Shown piece after piece: positions 16,579-23,867 of a stretch of DNA of 33,856 nucleotides. Origin of the DNA: JAFLCM01 sp964510955 (lineage in GTDB: Bacteria > Planctomycetota > Phycisphaerae > Phycisphaerales > UBA1924); the NCBI GenBank assembly GCA_964510955.1, contig CAZEDW010000042.1, positions 1 through 33,856 of the forward strand, read 5' to 3'. Every line of letters starts with the position of its first letter. Within the stretch, counting starts at the first letter, position 1. The translations under genes were made by a program, and so were the position numbers. A model generated the notes under the pieces. The model searched no databases and had not been told where the DNA came from. It worked only from the letters and a program-made list of their open reading frames with translations.

Positions 16579-17926
16579 GCAAGGCGGAGAGTTCGCGAGC
16601 CACCTGAGCCGCCTGCACCCGAAGCTCCGGCACCGCGGTGCTCTCCCACAGGGTTCCTCGACGCAGGGGTCCGATCACCCAGATGTCGCGCCGTGCGGCC
16701 CCGCCGGGCGCGACGGCGCGGCCGTCTGCATCGGTCTGGACGCCCAGCCCGATGCGTTCGGGCTGGATGAAGCCGCCCTCGGCCAGCGAGGTGAGGAAAG
16801 GCGAAGCGTCGATGGATGTTCTGGCGCCCGTGCAGTTGATCACCCGGTCGAAGACTCCCGCCTCGGTCGCCGGCGCGCCGCGGGGCTGCCACGTCACGGT
16901 CGCGGAGTCGCCCTGCCCGCGCATCTCGCGCAGGCGTCCGGTGACGATCCGCAGCGCTCGCCGCTGCTGAAGCTCGACCAGCCGCGCCACCACCTCCGCA
17001 GGCACCCGGTGCCGGTGCACGTCCCAGTGCGTGCGCAGACGCTGAACGAACCGCTTGTGCTCCGCGTCGCTCAGGCTCGCCCACAGCGCGGGGGTGAGTG
17101 GGCGGAGACAATCCACCGCCGCCCGCCAGTCGCCACCCTCGCGCATGATCCGACGCGCCTCGGAGCGCACGTGCCGAACCATTCTCCGAAGCGGCCACCC
17201 CGGCTGGGGCGCCGTCGCCGCCACAGCTTTCAGCCCCGGCGGCGAGTGAACGCAGGGCAACAGCCCGTTCCTCGACAGCACCGTCAGCCTCGGGCGCGCC
17301 CCGCCGCTCGTCAGCGAGATGCACACGTCGACCATCGTCAGCCCCGTGCCGATCACCAGCACGCGCTCGCCGTCACGGCAGCGCCGGTGGGCCTTCGCGT
17401 CCCACGGGTCGGGGCACCACCAGGGACCGGACTCTCTGAGCGCGACGCCCGGCGGCGTCCCCGGGCGCAGATTCCCCATCGCAAGCACGAGCGACCCGGC
17501 GGAGATTCGCTGGCCATCTGACAGGCCGATGTCCCATCCCCAGGCGGATCGGGCCGCTGACTCAGCGCTGCCGTGAACCAGGCGGAGCCGTCCGTTGGCC
17601 TTCGCCACGCCCTCGGCGAGGCGTGCCCGGAGATACTCGCCGTACCAATGCCGAGGGAGAAACGCCGAAGGATCAAACTGCCGCTTCGTGGTTCCCAGCC
17701 AGGAGACGAAGTCACCGGGATCGTCGGCCCAGGCGCCCATGTTCTTGGCGGGCACGTTGAGCAGCAGCAGCTCGCTCGGCGTGGCATAGGCCACGCCCGG
17801 GCCGGGAGTTCCGGTTCGCTCCACAAGCGCGATGCGCCCCGGGAACCCCTGGCGCACCAGGTTGGCGGCCACCATGGCGCCGCTGTAGCCGGCGCCGACA
17901 ATACACACGTCAACTGTTTGGCTCAC
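16553..17926 (-). CDS. FAD/NAD(P)-binding oxidoreductase-like protein
   Basis: This 457-aa flavoprotein-like protein has two Rossmann motifs: GAGYSG at residues 11-16 and VLVIGTGLTMVD at about 189-200. Between them, PGVAYATPSELLLLNVPAKNMG and GDFVSWLG match the FAD-NAD(P)-binding family of uncharacterised proteins (NAD_binding_9 / COG4529 type). A conserved INCTGA element lies near the C-terminus. The start is GTG 17926, overlapping the cysteine dioxygenase stop (GTGA), so the two are translationally coupled. The natural reading is that it acts on the same sulfur compound or a product of it, but the reaction is unknown. Longer upstream frames run through the dioxygenase and are shadows. Confidence 0.87.
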   Translation of the reverse strand: MSQTVDVCIVGAGYSGAMVAANLVRQGFPGRIALVERTGTPGPGVAYATPSELLLLNVPAKNMGAWADDPGDFVSWLGTTKRQFDPSAFLPRHWYGEYLRARLAEGVAKANGRLRLVHGSAESAARSAWGWDIGLSDGQRISAGSLVLAMGNLRPGTPPGVALRESGPWWCPDPWDAKAHRRCRDGERVLVIGTGLTMVDVCISLTSGGARPRLTVLSRNGLLPCVHSPPGLKAVAATAPQPGWPLRRMVRHVRSEARRIMREGGDWRAAVDCLRPLTPALWASLSDAEHKRFVQRLRTHWDVHRHRVPAEVVARLVELQQRRALRIVTGRLREMRGQGDSATVTWQPRGAPATEAGVFDRVINCTGARTSIDASPFLTSLAEGGFIQPERIGLGVQTDADGRAVAPGGAARRDIWVIGPLRRGTLWESTAVPELRVQAAQVARELSALLIPATHPS

Positions 17927-18483
17927 TTGACCCCTACCTCCTCCGGAACGGGCTCGGCCTGGTATGTGTTCATCAGCGCCAGCGGCGGCGAATAGACGTG
18001 CAGGGTGACGAGCATCTCGGACTGCTCGTCGATGTTCTCGACCCGGTGAATGTCCGCGTCGAACGAGGCGGTGACCTCGCCGCGATGGAGCGCCGATGAT
18101 TCGCCGCGGCGAACGAGCTCGGAGCCTTCGACACGGGTGAAAACCGTCTCGGTGGCGACGCCGTTGATGATCCGAACGCCGCACGCCGAGTGGGGATGAT
18201 CGTGGATCCGGCTGCGTTGCCCTGGCAGCCAGCAGAACACCATCACCTCGAAGTCCGCGTTGCGCTCCACGACGTTGCGGGTGTAGGTCTTGCAATCCAC
18301 GAGGAGGAAGTCACGCACATCGTCGAGGGAGAGAGGCGTGGACTGCAAGACCTCCCGCAACGTCGTGGGCGCCACGCGTCCCCCTGCCCGGCGCAACCGG
18401 TTGACGAGCTGCGCCAGGGGCGTGCCAGGGGTCGGGGCACGCCGCGGGGGGTTCGAGGGAGGCACAAAGGGAGGCGGAGACAT
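17923..18483 (-). CDS. Cysteine dioxygenase (type I CDO, cupin)
   Basis: CDO oxidises cysteine with O2 to cysteine sulfinate at a mononuclear iron. The 186 aa from ATG 18483 hold the cupin core. The iron ligands are His94 and His96 in IHDHPHSACG and His146 in ADIHRVENI. Arg69 in TYTRN matches the substrate-carboxylate Arg, and His162 and Tyr164 in LHVYSPP match the distal residues. Cys101 sits seven residues after His94, where mammalian CDO has Cys93 that crosslinks to Tyr157. The longer GTG start at 18573 would place the sigma-54 promoter inside the gene, so I reject it. No Shine-Dalgarno is seen. It is the first gene of an operon with the FAD protein. Confidence 0.9.
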   Translation of the reverse strand: MSPPPFVPPSNPPRRAPTPGTPLAQLVNRLRRAGGRVAPTTLREVLQSTPLSLDDVRDFLLVDCKTYTRNVVERNADFEVMVFCWLPGQRSRIHDHPHSACGVRIINGVATETVFTRVEGSELVRRGESSALHRGEVTASFDADIHRVENIDEQSEMLVTLHVYSPPLALMNTYQAEPVPEEVGVK

Positions 18484-18497
18484 TCGGTTAGCCAGAT

Positions 18498-18513
18498 TGC
18501 AATGCCCGTGCCA
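18498..18513 (-). promoter_or_regulatory. Sigma-54 (-24/-12) promoter of the cysteine dioxygenase operon
   Basis: The minus strand reads TGGCACGGGCATTGCA, an exact fit to the TGGCACG-N4-TTGCW consensus. The -24 GG is at 18512-18511 and the -12 GC at 18500-18499. The predicted start of transcription is near 18487, four bases before the ATG. A sigma-54 activator gene lies divergently 130 bases away. Confidence 0.88.
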
Positions 18514-18573
18514 CCCCTCCGGACGCCCTTGGGGGGCTCGGAAAGCCGCGGGGTGCGGCTTGGAGCGTGGCAC
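18508..18573. repeat. Outer inverted repeat around the divergent promoter region
   Basis: GTGCCACCCCTCC at 18508-18520 and GGAGCGTGGCAC at 18562-18573 are near-perfect reverse complements. The first arm contains the -24 element in reverse; the second offers a TGGCAC in plus orientation with no -12 match. Confidence 0.6.
18543..18561. promoter_or_regulatory. Candidate activator binding site (palindrome)
   Basis: AAGCCGC-N5-GCGGCTT is a perfect 7-bp inverted repeat centred about 65 bp upstream of the predicted sigma-54 start. Bacterial enhancer-binding proteins bind such dyads. A second dyad, TGAAG-N9-CTTCA at 18574-18592, is centred about 31 bp further up. Either could instead be an RNA hairpin. 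Confidence 0.45.
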
Positions 18574-18642
18574 TGAAGAGTTTTTCGCTTCAATACCCAG
18601 AATTATGAGGACTTCAGCTAAAAAATCTGTGATATTTCACGG

Positions 18643-19917
18643 ATGCCACGACCGCTTCCCAAAGCTGTTCCCGCTGCCGCGGAGCTTCCGCCCCGGTTGC
18701 GGCGGGCTGCGGAGGCTGTCGGCGCGCACCTGCGCTCGGCGGCCTCCAAAGCCGCCCTGTCGGCGATTCTTGAAGAGGTCGCACGCCACGTGCGACCCGC
18801 CGACGCGCTGGCTGCTTCCGAGGTGGGCCCGATTTCTCCCTCGGCGAAGGTCCGGCACGAAGCGATGCACGACCCCATCGTGGGGGCCGGCCCGGGCGGC
18901 GGGCTCGACCACGTCATGCAGCGCGTCAATATGGTGGCGCGCCAATCGGTCCCCGTGCTCCTGCTGGGTGAAACCGGCAGCGGCAAGGAGGTTATCGCCC
19001 GCGCAATCCACTCCGGCTCGCGCCGAGCCACTCGACCGTTTGTCCGCGTCAACTGCGGCGCGATCCCGCGCGACCTCATCGATTCGGAGCTCTTCGGGCA
19101 TGAGAAGGGCGCGTTCACCGGCGCCACCGACCGGCGGCGCGGCTGGTTTGAGCAGGCCGACGCGGGGACGCTGCTTCTGGACGAGATCGGGGAGTTGCCG
19201 CTCGAAGCCCAGGTGCGACTGCTCCGCATTCTGCAGGACGGGACGTTCAAGCGCGTGGGCGGGCACGAGACCATCACGGTGGACGTGCGGATTGTCGCCG
19301 CGACGCACCGCGACCTGCCCGCGATGGTGGATCGCGGGCAGTTCCGCGAGGACCTCTGGTACCGCATCGCCACGTTCCCGATCCGGGTGCCTCCCTTGCG
19401 TGAGCGGCCCGGCGACGTGCCGGAGCTGGCCCGTCAGTTCATCCGTAAGGCGTCGATCCGGTTCGGGCTGGCCGAGGCGCCTCTCGATGCCCGCTCGCTT
19501 GAGCTTCTGCAGAGCTACGCGTGGCCGGGGAACGTGCGCGAGCTCGGCGCGGTGCTCGACCGCGCGGTGATCCTGGGCGACGGGCATCGGCTCGAGGTGG
19601 CCGCCGCCCTGGGGCAGGGGTTGCGAGCGCCAGCGACGACCCAGCTCCCCGAGACGATCTCAGCGGGTTCACCGATCGCGGCCGACGCGGGGCGAGTCGC
19701 TCCCCGCCCCGATCGTGCCGCACCCGGCAAGCCGGGAAACACACTGGACGATGCCATGCGACGGCACATCGAGTCGGCGTTGGAAGCCTCGTTCGGGCGG
19801 GTTGACGGCCCCTTCGGCGCCGCCGCGGCGCTGGGCATCAACCCGCACACGCTCCGGTCTCGGATGCGCAAGCTCGCGGTGGACTGGAAGCGGTTTCGGC
19901 GCAGCGACCAAGCCTAG
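18643..19917 (+). CDS. Sigma-54-dependent transcriptional activator (enhancer-binding protein)
   Basis: This AAA+ activator opens sigma-54 promoter complexes. In its 424 aa I see a short N-terminal region (1-75, Ala-rich helices with no recognisable GAF, PAS or receiver domain) and Walker A GETGSGKE at 109-116. These are followed by the sigma-54-contact loop GAFTGA at 156-161, Walker B LLLDEIGEL at 177-185, the arginine-finger region FREDLWYRI at 234-242 and WPGNVREL at 294-301. A linker leads to a Fis-type helix-turn-helix (about 391-415, GAAAALGINPHTLRSRMRKL). The start is ATG 18643. It is divergent from the cysteine dioxygenase operon, whose promoter is of sigma-54 type, so I infer that it regulates that operon. 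The signal is unknown. Confidence 0.93.
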   Translation: MPRPLPKAVPAAAELPPRLRRAAEAVGAHLRSAASKAALSAILEEVARHVRPADALAASEVGPISPSAKVRHEAMHDPIVGAGPGGGLDHVMQRVNMVARQSVPVLLLGETGSGKEVIARAIHSGSRRATRPFVRVNCGAIPRDLIDSELFGHEKGAFTGATDRRRGWFEQADAGTLLLDEIGELPLEAQVRLLRILQDGTFKRVGGHETITVDVRIVAATHRDLPAMVDRGQFREDLWYRIATFPIRVPPLRERPGDVPELARQFIRKASIRFGLAEAPLDARSLELLQSYAWPGNVRELGAVLDRAVILGDGHRLEVAAALGQGLRAPATTQLPETISAGSPIAADAGRVAPRPDRAAPGKPGNTLDDAMRRHIESALEASFGRVDGPFGAAAALGINPHTLRSRMRKLAVDWKRFRRSDQA

Positions 19918-19961
19918 CCAAGCGTGCGCGAGGCGGCCCTTGCATTGCCCGGAACCGCCAA

Positions 19962-20035
19962 AGGCCGAGGTGGGATTCGAACCCACGAATAACGGATTTG
20001 CAATCCGTCCCCTTGGACCACTTGGGTACTCGGCC
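19962..20035 (-). tRNA. tRNA-Cys (GCA)
   Basis: The reverse strand folds as a full cloverleaf: acceptor stem GGCCGAG/CTCGGCC, anticodon stem ACGGA/TCCGT with loop TTGCAAA (anticodon GCA), and T-loop TTCGAAT. The discriminator base is U, the identity element expected for tRNA-Cys. CCA is not encoded. Confidence 0.95.
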
Positions 20036-20047
20036 GGGGAATCGCGG

Positions 20048-20076
20048 ATTGTCCCCGGCTGGGGCGTGGATGTCCA
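20048..20076 (-). promoter_or_regulatory. Housekeeping promoter of tRNA-Cys
   Basis: The minus strand has TGGACA, a 17-bp spacer and GACAAT. Transcription would begin about 6 bases before the mature tRNA 5' end. Confidence 0.6.
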
Positions 20077-20112
20077 GCCGACGCAGGGCCTTCCCGACCC
20101 GATCGGCGTTCC

Positions 20113-20140
20113 TTGACAGCATCGGCGTTGGGGCTACACT
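20113..20140 (+). promoter_or_regulatory. Housekeeping promoter upstream of tRNA-Asp
   Basis: A consensus TTGACA is followed by a 16-bp spacer and TACACT. The predicted start near 20147 leaves a leader of almost 150 bases before tRNA-Asp, which is long for a tRNA precursor. Confidence 0.55.
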
Positions 20141-20224
20141 CTCTCCCCCTTCGGACGCTGATCCCGGGGCCCCAAAGGGCCCGATGGGCGGTCCGGACAG
20201 GGCGGATCGTCGCGTCGTCGGTTC

Positions 20225-20257
20225 AGCATCGGTGGAGCATCGGTCGAGCATGGGCTC
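20225..20257 (+). repeat. Three 11-bp direct repeats in the tRNA-Asp leader
   Basis: AGCATCGGTGG, AGCATCGGTCG and AGCATGGGCTC follow one another without gaps. The 11-bp period is close to one helical turn. Confidence 0.6.
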
Positions 20258-20293
20258 AGGGCCGGCGGAAGCACGCGAAGCTCCGGACAACTT

Positions 20294-20367
<74 letters not shown>

Positions 20368-20372
20368 CTTGC

Positions 20373-20399
20373 AAGACCCCGCTGAGAAGCGGGGTTTTT
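20373..20399 (+). terminator. Intrinsic terminator after tRNA-Asp
   Basis: CCCCGCT-GAGA-AGCGGGG, a perfect 7-bp stem with a 4-base loop, is followed directly by TTTTT. The flanking A residues extend pairing with the T-run. It starts 6 bases after the tRNA. Confidence 0.92.
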
Positions 20400-20411
20400 C
20401 TTCGCCCGGGG

Positions 20412-21761
20412 TTACTCGCACGCGCCGTCCGCGTTCTGCTTCCCGAACTGAATCAACAGGATCGTCAGGTCCGCGGTGTTCACAGCGCCGTCGAGGTTGA
20501 AGTCGCCGTCGATGTAGCCGCCTGGGCAGCGGGGGGGCGCGCCGGGCGGCGCCTGGGGGTCGAGCCCGGTGCAGGACCTGCCGAAGCGGCTCAGGAATAC
20601 GGCGAGGTCGGCGGTGGTCACGCGGCAGAGGTCGGCGGGTGGGTTGTCTACGAGGTTCGTCGTGCAGGGGCACGCGGCGAATCGGCCCTCGACGCGGATC
20701 TGGTAGGGGCGGGTGGGCTCGGTGGGGACGCTGGGCGGGTTCAGGCTCGCGAAGGGCTGGAGGCGGTAGGTGATGATGTACTGGCCCTCGGGGATGTTTT
20801 CCCAGGGGGCGTCGCGGGGCCAGACCCAGGTGGAGTCCTTGGCGCCGTCGGGGAGCGATGTGATCGCGGGGTTGTTGCGAACCACCGGCGTGTAGCCGAA
20901 CTCGGCGGGGACGGGCTGCGAGCCGGTCCAGCAGCCGTTGATGGTGCCGGGGTTGGGGAAGTTCTTGTTGCAGAGCAGGCCGGCCTCGAAGTTCTGGGCG
21001 CCGGTGACGTAGAGACGGAAGTTGTCGATGCCGCCGGGGGGAATGTTGACCAGGATGTAGTCCTGGTCGCGCTGGCTTGCGACGCTCGCGGCGTTGGCGG
21101 AGCAGGCGTTGGGGGTGACGGGGGTGGAGATCTCGGGTCCGCCCGGGGGGACGGCGGACATGGGTATGGTGAGGTCGTTGGGCGCGGCAAAGTTGCCGCA
21201 GGTGCCGCAGACCTTGAACGACGGGAGCTGGGCCGTGTAGTCAAAGCTCGCGGGGAGAGTGAGCCCGTACGCGGCGTTGGTGGCGCCGAAGCAGCCGATG
21301 ATGGTGAAGCAGCCCTGGTCGCGGAGCCAGTTGCCGGCGATGGAGTCTGGGCGGCTCGCGAAGGCGTCGGCGAATTCGGTCCAGGAGGCGGGCAGGGGGC
21401 TCTCGCGGGCGGCGGGGGCATCAACATCGCAGGTGCAGCAGGCTGTGGCGCGCTCGATGTCGTTGGCGTGGGCGGTGTCAGGGCTTGGCGCGGCAGGGCC
21501 GAGCGCCGAGCCACGGAAGTTCCCGGTGGCGAGCTCTTCGGGCGCGGGGGGGAGGAAAAGCAGCCCGACCGCGTCGCGGTGTGGGGCATCCCGCGTCGCG
21601 ATCGCGCGGGCCTTCTCGGGCACGCTTCGGATCGAGTTGTCGGGAGCAGTATCGGGGCGGGCTTGGGCGGCGATCGGGAGCGCCGCGGCGAGCGAAAGAC
21701 AGACCGCAGCGCGAGCCGCCACGGAAGGCGCGGGGTTCGCAGCAGGAAAGCGAGATCGCAT
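20412..21761 (-). CDS. Secreted protein with C-terminal dockerin-like module
   Basis: The 449 aa start at ATG 21761, with GAGGTG upstream. The N-terminus is a signal peptide (basic start, AAVCLSLAAALPIAAQA). The body is beta-rich with paired cysteines (CCTCD, CGTCG). I do not recognise a catalytic domain. The last 86 residues (364-449) run from CPCTTNLVD to the end. They hold two EF-hand/dockerin-like halves, the second being GDFNLDGAVNTADLTILLIQFGK, with six cysteines. The next gene upstream ends in the same module. This type of end is common in secreted planctomycete proteins; it may bind calcium or anchor the protein, but that is inference. Confidence 0.85.
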   Translation of the reverse strand: MRSRFPAANPAPSVAARAAVCLSLAAALPIAAQARPDTAPDNSIRSVPEKARAIATRDAPHRDAVGLLFLPPAPEELATGNFRGSALGPAAPSPDTAHANDIERATACCTCDVDAPAARESPLPASWTEFADAFASRPDSIAGNWLRDQGCFTIIGCFGATNAAYGLTLPASFDYTAQLPSFKVCGTCGNFAAPNDLTIPMSAVPPGGPEISTPVTPNACSANAASVASQRDQDYILVNIPPGGIDNFRLYVTGAQNFEAGLLCNKNFPNPGTINGCWTGSQPVPAEFGYTPVVRNNPAITSLPDGAKDSTWVWPRDAPWENIPEGQYIITYRLQPFASLNPPSVPTEPTRPYQIRVEGRFAACPCTTNLVDNPPADLCRVTTADLAVFLSRFGRSCTGLDPQAPPGAPPRCPGGYIDGDFNLDGAVNTADLTILLIQFGKQNADGACE

Positions 21762-21840
21762 GGGTCACCTCACGGTGGGGCGGGTGTGCGATGAGATGCT
21801 AGCCGCGGCTGATATGGGTTCGGGAGGTGTTAGAACGGTT

Positions 21841-23328
21841 CTATTGGCAGACGCCGTTGATGTTCTGCTTGCCGAAAGCGCCGAGCACCCAGGAAAGGTC
21901 TGCGGTGTTGACGATTCCGTCGAAGTCGAAGTCCCCGACCAGGTAACCGGTCGGGCAGCGTCCGGGGCTGGCGAGTGGTTGGCCGGTGTCGCGTCCAGGG
22001 CACTGTTTTCCGAAGTTTGCCAGTACGATGGTGAGGTCCGGTGTGTTCACGCGGCACTGGTCGGTCGGCGAAGTGTCGACCAGGTTGGCCTGGCACGGGC
22101 AGTGGGGGCCGCACTCGACTCGGAGCGTGTATGTCGCTCCGCACGCAACCGTCCGGGGGCCGCGCGGATCGGGCGTTACAACGACGTAATAGTCGGACGG
22201 CGGCAAGGCGGGAATTTCAAGCGTGCGGGGCTGATTCGGGCGGACAAACGCGAGGGTGCCCACCGTGACGAGGTCGCCGCAGCCTTGCGGCCCGGTGTTG
22301 CCGCGTGCGTGGACCGCGAGGGATCCGAAGAACTGGCAGTTGAGCGTGACATTCAGGGCGCCCCCCGCGTGGGTGAACGCAAACCAGTCTGTATCGGGCG
22401 TGCCGGACTGCAGGTCAACCGTGCCGCACGCCGTCTGGGCACACGCGAGCGAGACGAACGAACCCGCCGACGGTGACATCGAGTTACAACCTTCGTTGGA
22501 AGCGGTCAGGTGACAGCCGGGCTCCGATTCGGGGGTATTGCCAACCGTGCAGCCGACCGGGGCGCCGAGGCAGACATCGTTGATCGGCGCAAGAACGTAC
22601 GAGGCCTCGCAAGGGATGTCGGCGGTTCCCGGTGTGGGTCTCACCTGCACGAAATAGGTGCCGGCCGGCAGGCAGTCGCCGACCACGCCGACATCCGCGC
22701 AGCCGTGTGTCGAATCTGTAGCGATCTGTTGAAGCGGCAACCGTGCGGGATCGACTGGGCACGAGAACCCCGGCGACTCCTGGCGGTACATCGTGATGGT
22801 CATGGGCGCCTGGCAGCCGCCGATCGAGAACCCGATGTACGAGGGCGCCCCGGCCACCGTGGTTTCATACCAATCCGCGTCTGGCACACCGGCGAACTGG
22901 CTGGTCCTTCCACAAACTCGGTCCCCGATCACGACCGTCGAGAAACCGTGCGAAGCATGGTCGCAGCCGGAGTTGAACAGATCTCGGTTCGGGTCCGCGG
23001 TGTTTGCCAGGGTGACGCAGTTGCCGGAGGGTTCGCCCTCGGCGCGGTTGCTGCCGGTGCACGCGGACAACTGCGAACAACAAGGCGCGCTCGCGCAGGT
23101 CGTACCCGCTCCGAGGAACACGCCGCCTGAGGCGTAGCAAGTGCCGCTGTCGGAACTCGCGCACGCGCCGCTCGACAGATTGCAGCAAGCGCCTTCTGCG
23201 CCCTTGAGGTCGCCCGGCTCCGCGCCTTGGGCACTGGGCCCGGCCACGGCGACAATGCAGGGCCCCGCGGTGCAGAGCGCCGAGAGCAGCGACTTGAAGC
23301 GCGTCCGAAATACTGCTCTCGTGGACAT
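21841..23328 (-). CDS. Secreted multidomain protein: PPC-like domains plus dockerin-like module
   Basis: The 495 aa start at ATG 23328, with GGAGA about 8 nt upstream. A signal peptide (CIVAVAGPSAQGA) is followed by a Cys-rich motif (ACCNLSSGACASSDSGTC...GGVFLGAGTTC). Two domains then resemble bacterial pre-peptidase (PPC-type) folds, marked by PDADWYE and PDTDWFAF and each ending in a YV/YTL strand. Residues 410-495 are an 86-residue module, CPCQANLVD to the end, with VGDFDFDGIVNTADLSWVL, matching the downstream gene in length and in all six cysteines. No catalytic site is recognised; adhesion or surface display is plausible. It is separated from the downstream gene by 79 bases. Confidence 0.85.
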   Translation of the reverse strand: MSTRAVFRTRFKSLLSALCTAGPCIVAVAGPSAQGAEPGDLKGAEGACCNLSSGACASSDSGTCYASGGVFLGAGTTCASAPCCSQLSACTGSNRAEGEPSGNCVTLANTADPNRDLFNSGCDHASHGFSTVVIGDRVCGRTSQFAGVPDADWYETTVAGAPSYIGFSIGGCQAPMTITMYRQESPGFSCPVDPARLPLQQIATDSTHGCADVGVVGDCLPAGTYFVQVRPTPGTADIPCEASYVLAPINDVCLGAPVGCTVGNTPESEPGCHLTASNEGCNSMSPSAGSFVSLACAQTACGTVDLQSGTPDTDWFAFTHAGGALNVTLNCQFFGSLAVHARGNTGPQGCGDLVTVGTLAFVRPNQPRTLEIPALPPSDYYVVVTPDPRGPRTVACGATYTLRVECGPHCPCQANLVDTSPTDQCRVNTPDLTIVLANFGKQCPGRDTGQPLASPGRCPTGYLVGDFDFDGIVNTADLSWVLGAFGKQNINGVCQ

Positions 23329-23867
23329 CGGGTATCTCCGGTGATGGCAGGCCTGCTTGACTTATTGAGAGGACGTGCTGCTTCTTCTCGTTTGCTACTC
23401 AGAAGTGCCCAGCTCGCGCCGCCGGGCCCCTTCGCCGGGCGTCTCCGGAGAGCCAGCGCAGTTGACCAAATGTCACCCAGACATTGTCGCCTCGGCCCAA
23501 TGTGTCCGGCGCGAGAAACCGGACACTGGCCCAATGATCTTTGGCCGATACGAGCCAATAACATGGGGTGTTGCAGGTAATCTCCAGGCATGGAACGGTT
23601 CTCGGCAAAAAGAGCCTACCGAACGGGGTTGTTCGTGCTCCAGATGCCAGGGCACGGGCTCGCTCCGCGGCGGCGCAACCGCTCAACCACCAGTCCAACC
23701 CGCCCGACACGTATGCGCAGCCCGCACCGCCCGATCCCCCCCTTCACCCCAAGCCGTTCGTACCGCCCCGTCCACCGCGGGCCCGAGCCGCCACCGTCAG
23801 CCTCGTTTCCGCCGCACGCGTAAAGTGCCCCATCCCCACCCGCGCACCTCTCCCCCTCCCCGGGATC
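23329..23867. other. 539-base region without a convincing gene
   Basis: Frames crossing this stretch do not look like proteins. It holds a hairpin with flanking repeats at 23494-23536 and presumably the promoter of the secreted-protein pair (minus strand), which I could not pinpoint. Its base composition is less GC-rich than that of the genes, especially 23440-23640. The C-rich part near 23690-23860 probably contains the FmdB-like gene's upstream region. Confidence 0.5.
23494..23536. repeat. Hairpin flanked by 9-bp direct repeats
   Basis: GGCCCAATG occurs at 23494-23502 and again at 23528-23536. Between them, TGTCCGG (23503-23509) pairs perfectly with CCGGACA (23519-23525). This could be an operator, or a remnant of a tiny mobile repeat. 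Confidence 0.6.

Noticed and set aside
18484..18573. N-terminal extension of cysteine dioxygenase from GTG 18573
   Set aside because: It would place the sigma-54 promoter and both arms of an inverted repeat inside the coding region, and there is no ribosome site.
18567..18584. Second sigma-54 promoter on the plus strand toward the activator gene
   Set aside because: TGGCAC is present, but no TTGC follows at the required distance.
18632..18643. CRP/FNR-like site GTGATATTTCAC before the activator gene
   Set aside because: The half-sites are only 4 bp and the spacer is 4 rather than 6 bases. It is too weak to call.
23399..23710. Minus-strand 103-residue frame in the gene-poor stretch
   Set aside because: There is no ribosome site, no domain and no conserved-looking segment. 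It crosses the 23494-23536 hairpin.
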